Below, in pieces: positions 1-12,431 of a stretch of DNA of 64,000 nucleotides. A program made the translations under genes and the position numbers. The stretch is from Epiperipatus broadwayi (lineage: Eukaryota > Onychophora > Udeonychophora > Euonychophora > Peripatidae), in NCBI GenBank assembly GCA_028023455.1, contig JAQFVV010012510.1, positions 2,029,420 to 2,093,419 of the forward strand, read 5' to 3'. A model generated the notes under the pieces. It searched no databases and was not told the origin of the DNA. It saw only the letters and a program-made list of their open reading frames with translations. Every line of letters starts with the position of its first letter. Position 1 is the stretch's first letter.

Positions 1-129
1 TTCACACACTATAATCTTAGAATATGATACTATTTAGTTTTGGTGCATTAACAGTTAGGAAATTCAAATTTATTATCTTAATCTCTAGATCTCTGGCAAA
101 ATTTAAAAGTTTATAAAAATTAGTAGTGT

Positions 130-375
130 AACAGATACATAAATATACATGTTACAGTGTTACATGAGGTATTTTATGTTGGAAAAAAATGTATAAATCT
201 TTTTAATTAATGAAAAAGACTGACAGTTTAATAAATAGAATAAAGAGAGTTTCAAATAAATCAAAAGTTCATTAAAAGGTAAACAAAAGGAAAATAAAAT
301 TCTGTATTCTAATCCCACTTTAAAATAAAAGAAAAAATAAAAGAGGAAAAATATATAATTAAAATAAAATGTATA
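130..375 (+). repeat. Dispersed repeat D1, copy 1
   Basis: This AT-rich segment can be aligned by eye with 27385-27610. Shared landmarks in the same order are a TGTTACATGAG block, an AATAAATAGAATAA block, a run near GTAAACAAAAGGAAAA and a terminal GTATAATG. Neither copy encodes anything. It is an ancient interspersed repeat of unknown class. Confidence 0.55.
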
Positions 376-2254
376 ATGAAAACAAAAGAAATTAAATTAT
401 AACTTCAAATTGTAAAGGTAGCTCAAAGATTATAAAGTTACTTAGTGAAATAATTTGAACTAAAATATTAATTGTAAAGAAAATTATTGTTTAAAATTAT
501 TTAATTAGAAAAATTATAATCTAATCAAAGATCGAAATAATTTTGTAAACTGTCTAATCAAAAAAGGATTATGTTTTACTGGAAATCATTAATCTATCAA
601 ATCATTTAGATAATACTGTAATAAATATTTTAATTAAATAAATAGATATTAGAAGAGATTAACTAATTAGAAAAAAATGAAAAATTGATTAATGATGTGG
701 GTGACCTCAGACAATGGTTTTGTCATGGGTATAAAGACTACTAAATTTCCACTAAAATTATTCTGCTGTTGTTTATTATGCTGATATTTTTGATCCTGAT
801 CCTGTTAAATGAATTTGGCTGTTGCCAGTTATATTAATTTTGCTAAAGTAACAGCTGCTAAATTTTTCAGATTACTTTATTAAAAATGACTAGTTCATAG
901 TTCAGTGATGTATAGCTATTTATGTGGATGCCTTAACATTACCAGGTAATGCTAAACTCACAATGGAGTGTTCATATAGTTTCTTCACCCATTTTTGTAC
1001 ATTTGATAGCCTGAGATGTGACAAATATCCTTGACTTGATATTGCTGAGACACCTACCCATCATTATTGAAGATACTATTGAGAAAGAGTAAATATATAC
1101 TGCCCTGTAGTGACCCAAGCACATTGCTTAAAATACATAACCATGATATTGGCATAATCCTAATGGATTTGAATAAAGCTCCATATTGCCATGGTTGTTA
1201 TTAGAGGAGTAATTAATTTCTGATATAATAAACACATTTTCTGAAATGATTTTACATTCACAAATAAAGCAATATTTTATAGATTTAGGCAACTTAAATA
1301 TTCATCTAGTGCTGCTAGAAACTACCATACTTCCTCAAGTATGGTTATGAATAAAATACCAGTGAAATTGCACATAAACTTTACACTTAAAATAAACCTA
1401 TCTCATCATAGACCATAATATCTAGGGAAACTGGCCAAAACTCAAATAAATAGAAAATTATAATACAGTTACCAAGAAAATATGAAATAAATTCTATTAT
1501 TATGGATAAATAAAAAAACTACAAACTTTTATTATAAAACATTTTTGGCGTTCATGTGTTACTTTCCACTTTATCTGAAAATAAAAGACATCCAGAGAAA
1601 ATTAGCAAGATAATTGCATCTCTTTTGCAGTTTAATCCATCATTTCCTTATTTCAGCTTTTCCATCAGTGAACTTCTGCCTTTAGATAACTATTATATGA
1701 AACACCAAATTGATTTATTATTCATATAAGTAGAAAACATTAGATATTTTTAATCCTGCTATTAATGAAATAATTTTCAGCACCCCATTAAGGTATTATG
1801 CTTTATTTGTTGTGAAATTTTAAATTTCTTATTCAGCTGAAAAGAAAATATCACATTTTTAATTTTAATCAATAATAATTTAAATATTTATAACTTATGG
1901 AGATATACTTCCTTAGAATGAATTAGACTTTACTGTAGATACACACAAGATTGTTGTAAACACAATCCATTCTTTAAGAATAGGTCTCAGTTTAATTTTC
2001 ATTAAAGGAAGCCATTATTTGGATAGGTCAACATGAAAGGTCACATATGAACATTTATTACTAAAATATACTTTTTGATTGATAATGTTTGATTTTATCC
2101 AATTTTGATAATTATCTTTATTTGGGATTTTTGAATCAAATATAATTTATTTTTTAAAAATATTTCAAATAAAGTATATTTGATATATCTGGATTCTAGA
2201 TGTAACATAGGGGATTTAAACATAGACTTTCAAACCATCTTTTCAACCATCCAC

Positions 2255-2460
2255 TCAATCTCATACATCCAATACACATGACTATACATGTGTGATAAAA
2301 AAGATATCCAATATACATATTTCATGCTGAATCAGCACTCATCAGTTGGTCCAGATCATTATCTCCCATGCAACATTGCTTGGCTTATACTAAGATAGAA
2401 AATCTTCATACTTTAATAGACAGGCTTCAATCTACTCCACCCTCTAACCAGAATTTAACA
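2255..2460 (+). repeat. Dispersed repeat D2, copy 1
   Basis: Matches 56180-56375 in the same orientation. Shared blocks include CATCAGTTGGTCCAGAT, a following ATTATC or TTATCC block, ACTTTAATAGACA (or ATGGACA) and CTTCAATCTACTCCAC. The order and spacing are preserved with scattered substitutions. The class is unknown; no coding potential. Confidence 0.6.
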
Positions 2461-2618
2461 TTCTAAATAACTTTTTTAATTTAAAGAAAACTTTAGTGAA
2501 AGCTAGCTCAGTGCTATTAAATAATTTATATTTTTAATTGCTTACCTTTTTAATTAAATTCAAAGTCAACGAGTGTTTAAGAATTACATAGTTTGTTGAA
2601 AAGAGTTAATAAGTTGAG

Positions 2619-2622
2619 ATAT
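2619..2622. repeat. 4-bp target-site duplication ATAT (left)
   Basis: ATAT directly precedes the first TG of the left L1 LTR and is repeated at 9591-9594 directly after the last CA of the right LTR. This is the expected duplication on either side of an integrase-inserted element. Confidence 0.8.
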
Positions 2623-5106
2623 TGTAACAGTCAAAACACATGTATCTCGTTAACATAGTGCAGAATTCGACCACCACACAGAACAGCAGCAACATCGAGT
2701 AGCGAAGCCACTCATGGTACCGAGTTCGAACATAGTTTATCGGTTCCACACTACAATCTACGGAACAATGCCTCTGATGCGACATAAGTAAACACTTCTT
2801 TAGGCACGGTGGTCAGGGAGATGCAAGAGATTCATGGTATTGTTTCCGAGTTGGCCAACAATCAAACGAATATTAATTCACATATATAATCGAGGAAATA
2901 TATATATAATGGGCATCGAATAAATGAAAACTTAACTACAGACGTACAGTTAAAATTATTTATTTACGTATTTAATAAAAAAAAACATTATTAATGTTAT
3001 TAATCATATTTTATATTCAGAGTTTCAATAGCTAATTGGCAATTTTACTTATATATAAAAGTACATTTATTTATAAGGAGCATTCATTTATATGAAGGCA
3101 TAATCTAGCTACCTAAGGTTCCCGAGGGAGTATTTCTAATACGTGCTGTAGGGAATTTATACTTTGCACTGCAAGAGTCATCAGTAGCGGCGGACATACA
3201 TTTATTTAATAAAAATATTTATTTTACGACTAAGGGCAAACATTTATTTGAGAGTGGATGATGAAGATAATGCCGAGGCGGAGTGATATAGAGAATGATA
3301 AACTAAATAAAGGAACACGTGGTACGCTTTAGAAGGGCGATATAAAATGGCAGCACTGAAACTGCAATGCCGTGAATAAGTTTATAAGGGTTTCGGGTTG
3401 GTCTCTGCCTCGACCCGAAGAGGTAAGGTGTCACATGAGCATAACCAGGGACAAGCGGTCCGTGTCGCAATTTGCCAGCTGGCTGCGTGATGGTCGTCAA
3501 GCCCTACGGGAACATTATCATGTCCACTTGTGTAGGACGACTGGGTTTGATTCAACCCTATAGAATCCGGAGTATTCACGGCGTGGAATGGGCCATCGTG
3601 GCTTCAAAACGTAACACATGTATAAGATCTAAAAGATTATGGTAATATTTAACTAGATTTCAAACTCGGCCTCCCATTATCAACGTTGACTGAAAGAAAA
3701 TTGGTGACTCTCAAAGAAATGAAATTTCCGTAATTATTCATTAAAACTTAATAAAAAAAAATATCTAAAAGGGGACTTATTACAGCGAGTATGCCAGCCA
3801 TTACGAAGTTGTAGACCTGCATTACAATAACTGATTACGTGAATGCGTGTCGATTTATGTGAAAGTTAAGTTATTTATAAAATCAAATATTAATGACAAT
3901 TTGACACGCATTCACGGTTCGAGCAATTATAGATTTAGCTTTAAAACTAAGACAATCATGAGAAAGTAATATTTCAATAATCATTATAAATAAATGCAGA
4001 TTTGAGAAACACACACTTAAGAAGGATAGATGGAGGTAAGCTAGATTATGCGAGAAATTTACAGATTACATTAATTCTCAAATTTTAGTTTATAAAATTA
4101 CACTTTTAACATTTAGAAGTTAGACAAATAATAGGAGATGAGCTATAGCTTATTATTACTAGAGTACTCTATAATTGGGAATATACACACAGGTACCTGT
4201 TTTATAAGAGGTTCTCTTCCATGAGTTTAATAGCAGATTGTTCGTGATTAGAAGTTTTCTTTCTTGTCTTTGGCATTTCATGATTTTAACAGCAGCGGCT
4301 TTCTTGTTTGTTTCAGGCAGCAGATCATTATGGTGTTCTTACGATGGGCAAGGTGAAGGTCGGCATACAGTGGGCCATCTCCCGATGGAGAATAATCTCG
4401 GTGCTTACTCGGTCATACCTTGCAGTATCAATTTACTTTAAGATATTTTTAGACTCTCCACTCGAGAGCAAAGCTAAAATTCAAGTGAAAGTCTCCAGCA
4501 AGTCCAAGATGGCCTCCTTTTTTTATCTTGATCTTTTAATTTTTTTTTGTTGAGATATTTTAGGTTTTCTTTATCTTGCCCTCAGGATAATCAATGCTTT
4601 TACTGATTTTAATTAGAAAGAAATCTGCTGTTCTATTGTTTGCATTTTACATTCGTTAATTACATTTTTTTTTGGAATTTTTCTTTAATTAATTTATTAT
4701 CTATCACTGACCGATGCTTTTAAATTTTCAAAGACAAAAGGGAATAAAATTATTTTAACTTTAATTAATTATTGCATCAGATTTTGTTAGAATTATTATT
4801 TAACGAAATTCAAACTAAGCAATAAATACGAACTTTATAAATTCAATATAAATGATTAATATTACACAAGATTTATTTAGCTAAAGAAATCTAAATTATA
4901 TTACTTTATCCGTATTTATTGCCTTTAATTTGAGATCGAAATGTGTGCGTGTTTATGTTGAATTCTACACATATTTGTACATTTTTAATATTGTTACACA
5001 CACAACCCGATATCAAAAGTTTAAATTTGGGCGGGATAGACCGGTCAGTGAGAGAAGACAAAAAAAAGGTGAAACTTAAGATTCGAATACGAATCTTACT
5101 GTTTCA
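2623..5106 (-). repeat. L1 long terminal repeat (3' LTR of the minus-strand element)
   Basis: Begins TGTAACAG and ends CTGTTTCA on the plus strand, a TG...CA repeat of 2484 bp. It matches 7108-9590 along its whole length with only scattered substitutions and a few small indels in A/T runs. The last 37 bp (5070-5106) form a hairpin that is at the 5' end of the LTR in element sense. Several short reading frames recur in both LTRs only because the DNA is duplicated. Confidence 0.92.
5070..5106 (-). promoter_or_regulatory. Terminal hairpin of the L1 LTR
   Basis: The outer arms TGAAAC and GTTTCA pair, and the inner arms TAAGATTCG and CGAATCTTA pair perfectly around a 4-nt loop. The outermost pair is the LTR's own terminal TG/CA. 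The same structure recurs at 9554-9590 and, with a mismatch, at 50782-50818. Its function is unknown; it could act in U3 or as an integrase-end feature. Confidence 0.7.
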
Positions 5107-5122
5107 TTTCCCCATACTTCCC
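5107..5122 (-). other. Polypurine tract of the L1 element
   Basis: On the minus strand the sequence GGGAAGTATGGGGAAA abuts the 3' LTR, which starts TGAAACAG. A purine-rich tract immediately upstream of the 3' LTR is the expected plus-strand primer of LTR elements. It supports the minus-strand orientation together with the primer-binding site and gag. Confidence 0.65.
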
Positions 5123-5576
5123 GTGAACAATTAGGAAGGACAAAGGGAGCAAGAAAGAAAAAAAATTAACATTACATAATTTAAATACGAAAGAATTATT
5201 ATTATTATTATTTTTTTTTTTACAGATACATATAAATATAGAAAGCAGAGATTACATGAGGCAACGAACAATTTAAATACCCGGATCTAGAATTTAAACT
5301 TTAAATTTTAAAGTGACCTAATTTGGCCGTGTCTGGTTAGCAATCATTATAATACTATTAGTTAGACTGTTATAGATATATATAAAAAAAATTTATAGAC
5401 TAATATTAATTTACATAATATATATAAAATTTTAAGAACAATACTAACGAAATACATAACAAAAGTTCTATATAAAGCCCGATTTGACAGATATAATTTC
5501 CATTCAACCAATATTTATCAAGTTCGTTTTACTAAATTTTCTATATGGGATGGCCGTCCGAAATGCTCCAATATTG
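5123..5576 (-). other. L1 interior downstream of gag, non-coding
   Basis: AT-rich sequence between the gag-like stop and the polypurine tract. I see no protease, reverse transcriptase or integrase motif in any frame. The usual 3-4 kb pol region of a Ty3/gypsy element is entirely absent here. Confidence 0.7.
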
Positions 5577-6447
5577 TTATAACCCCGGGTCAGGTGGATA
5601 ATATATATCTCTTGTCGTTGACGACTGCGCCCTTGGGTTTTCTAATCTTCGTCCTCGATCAGGTGGTTCTTTGGCCCACTGGTTCAAATCCAAGACAGTG
5701 AGAAATTTAATCATGTCTCCTATATCTTTTATGTGAATGCCTATCATTAATGGTTGGATGGTTAGCGGCATGCTACGCTGGGTCATTCTAAATTTCCATG
5801 TCCCCATATTCCACCAGTTTTTGGCAGAACCTTGCAGATGGTAATTAGCTATAGCAATCTGTTCATCTGGCCCTGTTTTATGAAATTTTAAGAACCTCTG
5901 TAGGCTCTCAAGGTGGGTTTGAGTTTTTTTTTCTTATTTCCCCTCTAAATATTTTGATGTGGGCCATCTTTGTTAAGTGGCTTTGGTATCCACTGTCCGT
6001 TTTCATGTTTTCTTCCATGACTTTCGGTCCTATAATTTTGTCTCCATCCATCTTTGTCTCTTCTTTAACGCTAACTTCCTTCTCCGGTTCTTGTGGGCTT
6101 TCATCGGCTAGAATGAGGTCTCTTTGCTCATCATACTCTATTTTTACTACATTACCTGCTTGCACTTCTACTATTATAGGTTGGTCTGATCTCTCTGACT
6201 TCCTTTCCTTTTCCATATCTTTAATTTCTTCTTTTTTACTAACTGGGGATACTCCATAATGTTCTTTGATCCTTTCAAGATATATCAACATATCCCTATC
6301 AATTTTCTGACGCTCCCTAATTCTTCTCTCCTCCTCTTCCTGTCTCCTTTTTGATTCTTCATCGCTTCTTTTTCTCATTTCCTCCTCATACATTTTCTTC
6401 ATTTCTTGCATACTCCGTCTGATTATTTCCTCCATTTTCTTATCCAT
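5577..6447 (-). pseudogene. gag-like gene of the L1 element, broken by one frameshift
   Basis: The first frame (6447 to 5908, 179 aa) starts at an ATG just inside a clean 5' leader. It is rich in Glu, Lys and Arg, with MKKMYEEEMRKR and RRQEEEERRIRER near residues 17-50, predicting a long coiled coil and then an acidic linker. The second frame (open from about 5930 to 5577) carries LQGSAKNWW, the L-x-G-x-A-x2-WW/WY signature of retrotransposon gag capsid domains. The frames meet at a run of nine A on the coding strand (5924-5932), where a one-base slip would join them. I read this as a mutation, but a slippery site cannot be excluded. No CCHC zinc knuckle is seen. The product would be the structural particle protein. 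Confidence 0.72.
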
Positions 6448-7063
6448 TTTCTTACTATTTATTTATTTATTTTACACTAGTAGCATTTAACTATCCCCCA
6501 CCGGTATATTGGCTCTATAATACTCTTTTACTGCCCTCACTTATTCTACATCGCCCTATCTCTATATTGCTGCTTTTAATATACTTAACATATATTATAA
6601 CGAACTATTAGTAACGCGTATAAGCCACTGCTGTCATAATACATATATTTGTTCTTTAACTAAATTTTTATTGTTAAAACATAACAAGCTTCTGCTGTCT
6701 CTGATATATATATAATGGTGCTTTAATAAGAAAAAATTCAATGCTATCTGCTTCTCATTTAGCGAGATATTACTTTTTTTTTTTTCCGACATATATATAA
6801 AAAAACATTTCATTAGATCCGAGTATTTTCGTTCCTTCTTAAATTACACACACATCCCTGCTTTCCCTAAATTTGTTATTACGCCTGCCTTCCTTTCACT
6901 CACTCGACCCACATTATTTCACTCGATTTATTTTTATTATTTTCATTTTTATCCAAAACAAACTCTTATATATATAAAACAATTAGCCAACTCGGCAACG
7001 AACGCTAAAGAAATTTATCTGCGTTATTTTTGCTCAGGGTATCTATGGGTTTTATACTCGAAG
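6448..7063 (-). other. L1 5' leader
   Basis: About 0.6 kb of AT-rich non-coding sequence between the primer-binding site and the gag start codon. No convincing open frame was seen. It presumably contains the packaging region, but no specific motif supports this. Confidence 0.45.
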
Positions 7064-7083
7064 CCTCACGTTGGAAAGCGCCA
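7064..7083 (-). other. Primer-binding site, tRNA-Lys-like
   Basis: On the minus strand the site reads TGGCGC, an extra TTT, then CCAACGTGAGGC. The complement of the tRNA-Lys(1,2) 3' end used by many retroelements is TGGCGCCCAACGTGGGGC. The match is clear apart from the three-base insertion and one substitution. It sits 24 nt inside the 5' LTR, further than usual, with a T run between. Confidence 0.6.
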
Positions 7084-7107
7084 AACGCTAAAAAAAAAAT
7101 TTAACTA

Positions 7108-9590
7108 TGTAACAGTCAAAACACGTGTATCTCGTTAACATAGTGCAGAATTCGACCACCACACAGAACAGCAGCACCATCGAGTAGCGAAGCCACTCAT
7201 GGTACCGAGTTCGAACATAGTTTATCGGTTCCACACTACAATCTACGGAACAACGCCTCTGATGCGACATAAGTAAACACTTCTTTAGGCACGGTGGTCA
7301 GGGAGATGCATGAGATTCATGGTATTGTTTCCGAGTTGGCCAACAATCAAACGAATATTAATTCACATATATAATCGAGGAAATATATATAATGGGCATC
7401 GAATAAATGAAAACTTAACTACAGACGTATAGTTAAAATTATTTATTTACGTATTTAATAAAAAAAAACATTATTAATGTTATTAATCATATTTTATATT
7501 CAGAGTTTCAATAGCTAATTGACAATTTTATTATATATAAAATACATTTATTTATAAGGAGCATTCATTTATATGAAGGCGTAATCTAGCTACCTAAGGT
7601 TCTCGAGGGAGTATTTCTAATGCGTACTGTAGGGGATTTATACTTTGCACTGCAAGAGTCATCCGTGGCGGCGGACATACATTTATTTAATAAAAATATT
7701 TATTTTACGACTAAGGGCAAACATTTATTTGAGAGTGGATGATGAAGATAATGCCGAGGCGGAGTGATATAGAGAATGATAAACTAAATAAAGGAACACG
7801 TGGTACGCTTTAGAAGGGCGATATAAAATGGCAGCACTGAAACTGCAATGCCGTGAATAAGTTTATAAGGGTTTCGGGTTGGTCTCTGCCTCGACCCGAA
7901 GAGGTAAGGTGTCACATGAGCATAACCAGGGACAAGCGGTCCATGTCGCAATTTGCCAGCTGGCTGCGTGATGGTCATCAAGCCCTACGGGAACATTATC
8001 ATGTCCACTTGTGTAGGACGACTGGGTTTGATTCAACCCTATAGAATCCGGAGTATTCACGGCGTGGAATGGGCCATCGTGGCTTCAAAACGTAACACAT
8101 GTATAAGATCTAAAAGATTATGGTAATATTTAACTAGATTTCAAACTCGGCCTCCCATTATCAACGTTGACTGAAAGAAAATTGGTGACTCTCAAAGAAA
8201 TGAAATTTCCGTAATTATTCATTAAAACTTAATAATAAAAAAAAATATCTAAAAGGGGACTTATTACAGCGAGTATGCCAGCTATTACGAAGTTGTAGAC
8301 CTGCATTACAATAACTGACCACGTGAATGCGTGTCAATTTATGTGAAAGTTAAGTTATTTATTAAATCAAATATTAATGACAATTTGACACGCATTCACG
8401 GTTCGAGCAATTATAGATTTAGCTTTAAAACTAAGACAATCATGAGAAAGTAATATTTCAATAATCATTATAAATAAATGCAGATTTGAGAAACACACAC
8501 TTAAGAAGGATAGATGGAGGTAAGCTAGATTATGCGAGAAATTTACAGATTACATTAATTCTCAAATTTTAGTTTATAAAATTACACTTTTAACATTTAG
8601 AAGTTAGACAAATAATAGGAGATGAGCTATAGCTTATTATTACTAGAGTACTCTATAATTGGGAATATACACACAGGTACCTGTTTTATAAGAGGTTCTC
8701 TTCCATGAGTTTAATAGCAGATTGTTCGTGATTAGAAGTTTTCTTTCTTGTCTTTGGCATTTCATGATTTTAACAGCAGCGGCTTTCTTGTTTGTTTCAG
8801 GCAGCAGATCATTATGGTGTTCTTACGATGGGCAAGGTGAAGGTCGGCATACAGTGGGCCATCTCCCGATGGAGAATAATCTCGGTGCTTACTCGGTCAT
8901 ACCTTGCAGTATCAATTTACTTTAAGATATTTTTAGACTCTCCACTCGAGAGCAAAGCTAAAATTCAAGTGAAAGTCTCCAGCAAGTCCAAGATGGCCTC
9001 CTTTTTTTTATCTTGATCTTTTAATTTTTTTCTGTTGAGATATTTTAGGTTTTCTTTATCTTGCCCTCAGGATAATCAATGCTTTTACTGATTTTAATTA
9101 GAAAGAAATCTGCTGTTCTATTGTTTGCATTTTACATTCGTTAATTACATTTTTTTTTGGAATTTTTCTTTAATTAATTTATTATCTATCACTGACCGAT
9201 GCTTTTAAATTTTCAAAGACAAAAGGGAATAAAATTATTTTAACTTTAATTAATTATTGCATCAGATTTTGTTAGAATTATTATTTAACGAAATTCAAAC
9301 TAAGCAATAAATACGAACTTTATAAATTCAATATAAATGATTAATATTACACAAGATTTATTTAGCTAAAGAAATCTAAATTATATTACTTTATCCGTAT
9401 TTATTGCCTTTAATTTGAGATCGAAATGTGTGCGTGTTTATGTTGAATTCTACACATATTTGTACATTTTTAATATTGTTACACACACAACCCGATATCA
9501 AAAGTTTAAATTTGGGCGGGATAGACCGGTCAGTGAGAGAAGACAAAAAAAGGTGAAACTTAAGATTCGAATACGAATCTTACTGTTTCA
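7108..9590 (-). repeat. L1 long terminal repeat (5' LTR of the minus-strand element)
   Basis: A 2483-bp partner of 2623-5106 that starts TGTAACAG and ends CTGTTTCA on the plus strand. The terminal hairpin lies at 9554-9590. ATAT follows directly at 9591-9594. The promoter of the element should lie here, transcribed leftward. Confidence 0.92.
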
Positions 9591-9594
9591 ATAT

Positions 9595-10316
9595 GTAGTT
9601 TTCATAAATAAAATTGAATAATTCCAAAGGTGACAAAAAAAAGAACAGATGGCCACTGATAGCAGAAGAATTTATGCAAGACTAATTTAAGAAAATGTCC
9701 ATGATTTTATATTGGAAATCCCTAGCATATTAATCTATGATCTGTCAAATAACGTTACCAACAAAAGGCAATCTAACATATGAATTCCTTAATATTTTGT
9801 CTATAACTTTTACATAATCTATAAGATGATATTATTTTCTATGGTGATGTAGCGAAGTTTTTTAAAAATAATTTTGCTTCTTAAATAGTACAATTAATTT
9901 ATATCTTGTGCAACAATTCAATAACAACAAAATATGCATCAAAAGTATCCAAGAACATCATGTTATTAGGAGTTCATGTAATATTCAAGTACCAGAAGTG
10001 ACTAATTGAGCTTTGTACCAGAAGTGATTAATGGAACATTAATCTGAAAACCTTTTGCCATCAAATCTATCATTCTATCATTGATTAAACTGTAAAGGGC
10101 AAATAATAATTGAATCATTTGCTGCCTACAAAGTCATCAGAAGTAGCTGTTTGAACTTTAATGTATTAGACTATAGAACTGTCATTATTTTAATATTGAT
10201 AATAAATAAAGATAACAGCACTGATCAACAAAAAAAAATTAAATTGAACATTTTAATTTGAACATGAATAGAATGGTTATTAGTGCCATTACCAAAACAA
10301 ACAACCGTAGCTTTTT
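9595..10316. other. Spacer without recognisable genes
   Basis: AT-rich sequence between the L1 element and the first L2 LTR. I see no open frame, repeat or domain of note. Confidence 0.6.
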
Positions 10317-10320
10317 ATTG

Positions 10321-12427
10321 TATAACAATCGAAATGAAAGTGAAGATCGAATCTAACCGCAAACACAATATCTGCTCTACAAGGGTGCCATCTAGGCATT
10401 TGAGCCTAGAAAAATTTATAGAGTAGGCAGATATGCGCTGTTAAGATTCCACTTTATTTAAATATTCAGATCGTTAGCCCAAGTCACTAGCTCAGTGGAG
10501 CAGCAGAGATAATAAAATATAAATTTTATATCTTAAATATAAAAGAATAAAAGCCACTGCCAGAAATTAACATATAAAAATATTTATTTACGCACATATA
10601 AAATAATATTTAAATTTTGAGGAATAAATTTAATGTTTATATTTTTATATTGATCTTGTAAATTTATATTTAAATAGATTGCAAATAATGAGTTTACTAT
10701 TTATTTAGAGGGTCGAGTATGAATGGACTACATAGGTCTGCATTTGAAAGGAAAATATTCTTCCCTGATTTAACCTTAGGCAACAAATTTCGCAATCAAC
10801 TGGCGCCAATCCATCTGATATATTCACGTATTCAATGTAGCATGATACGACAACACAAAATACTATACTGCCAGGAAAGTACATCTGAACAGTAAGTAGA
10901 ATTAGAGAAGATATGGACTCTCCACCAACAGGAATGTGACATCTGTTGGCAAGTAGACCAATTAACAAAAAACTCCATAGGAATGGACTGCGGTCTTCTG
11001 CCGACTTACAAACCCATCCCTAGGCAAACAGAGGGTGTGTGGCGTATATCTATAATCCTGCCCGTAGCGGACCTCATACTACATCTATTAATTACACAAA
11101 TATATCCAATCCATTGAACCAATTCAACTACGAAATGAATAACCTAAGATTACCCTCCCTTAATACAACTTTACAAAACTATATAGCCATTCACGCCCGA
11201 CTTAATTTTAGCATTTAAATACGTTCGCACAGATTTGTTTAAAAATGTTGGGTATAGATCGATTACATAGATTCCACGGTCAAAAAACATTTCAAAATAA
11301 ACATAAACAATCAAAATACAAAATTATTGATACCGACAATCGCAGAGGGAAACTTATAAGTAACCCAATAGTATTCACCATAAGATACTTGCGTTGTCAC
11401 CAATAACTTAAAAGACATCCGAATAAATACATTTTAGAGACTCACCATAAGGTATCATTATTTATCGAATGTCTATATATTTTGATCAAATATGAAAACC
11501 AAAATATAATTAACCGCAAACGAATCCATGCAAGCGTCTATAAATAACTTAAATTTCATACATTTAATTAATCTTTACAATAAGGAAAAAAAAATGGAAA
11601 TTATCAATCGGAAAACATATAAAATTAAACACTATTAATTTGATTTAAAGACTTACAAAAGTCAGATAAGAGTCCGTTTTAACATTTCAGTTGGCTTGTT
11701 TATCAGTTTGTAAAACTTGACGAAAGTTCTTGATTGATTTTAACAATTGTTCATTTCAGATAGCTTATGGTAGAAGAGTCCAGGTTTCTGCTTTTATTAA
11801 TTCCCGCGACGCCTCCGTTGGAAGGGAATGTTCTGGATGGCAATAGCTGGTTCAAAGTATCACAGTCTTCATTTTTTTTTTTTAATAGAGAGTGTGGTAT
11901 GTGCGTCATACCTCATCTCTCAAACACAAACGCTGGAACTGTCCGAAAAAAACTGTATTTCCCTTTTTATATTATCCACCAGGATTCAATGAACAAAACG
12001 TCACTAGTCTATCACTTTCGTTAGGGTCCGAGCCAAGGCTTAGTGCTTCCATTGGTCAAGCTAAAATTTCTTTCTTCTCTTATCTAACTTTTCATCTGAC
12101 TTTTTAATTACACAGCTTTTAGATAATTAATAAACATCATTTCCATTTACAGATTACAGGAATTAATTAATACCTGTTTTTACTTTAACTTACGTTATTT
12201 TTTTATTAAAATATTTTTATAAATCTTTTTTTTATAAAAAATACATTCAAATACCTTTTTTTTATTTATTAAAAAAAATATTTTTACAGTTTAGCATCTG
12301 TGCGAATATATATACGTATAACAAACGTTTTTAATTTTACTTTTATTTTTAATACACTTATTTTTATATGCGAACTTAAAAGTTTTTATTTTAAATAAAT
12401 GTAACGACATATTTATATATCGTTACA
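10321..12427 (-). mobile_element. Solo LTR, family L2 (diverged copy)
   Basis: Aligns in reverse with 13717-15817 and 16369-18473 over its full length, with more substitutions and small indels than the other copies. It is flanked by the 4-bp duplication ATTG (10317-10320 and 12428-12431), so it is a complete solo LTR left by recombination. In element sense it starts TGTAACGA with an intact terminal hairpin (12400-12427). It contains an 87-codon reading frame (10968 to 10705) that recurs in other copies. Confidence 0.85.
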
Positions 12428-12431
12428 ATTG

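Larger units (their letters stand above)
1..2622. other. AT-rich region without genes
   Basis: No open reading frame of useful length and no recognisable domain in any frame. The stretch is dominated by A/T-rich filler. Two old dispersed repeats lie in it (about 130-375 and 2255-2460), listed separately. The right edge is the target site of the LTR element that starts at 2623. Confidence 0.7.
2623..9590 (-). mobile_element. LTR retrotransposon, family L1 (complete but pol-less)
   Basis: Two nearly identical direct repeats (2623-5106 and 7108-9590) flank a 2001-bp interior, and ATAT is duplicated on both outer sides. The element reads on the minus strand. A tRNA-Lys-like primer-binding site lies at 7064-7083, a purine tract lies against the 3' LTR at about 5107-5122, and the only coding signal, a gag-like gene, is also on the minus strand. 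No protease, reverse transcriptase, RNase H or integrase motif is present. It is therefore a non-autonomous, gag-retaining element with LTRs longer than its interior, most like Ty3/gypsy derivatives of the LARD type. The few differences between LTRs suggest recent insertion. Confidence 0.88.

Noticed and set aside
5954-6259. 101-codon hydrophobic, Ser-rich frame on the plus strand
   Set aside because: It is the antisense shadow of the gag-like gene on the minus strand, whose orientation is fixed by the primer-binding site and polypurine tract.
2623-9590. Plus-strand orientation of the L1 element
   Set aside because: No primer-binding site follows the left LTR on the plus strand, whereas primer site, polypurine tract and gag all agree on the minus strand.
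3303-9621. Several 60-80 codon frames repeated at 3.3-5.1 kb and 7.8-9.6 kb
   Set aside because: They recur only because the LTR is duplicated. They overlap on both strands and have no family resemblance.
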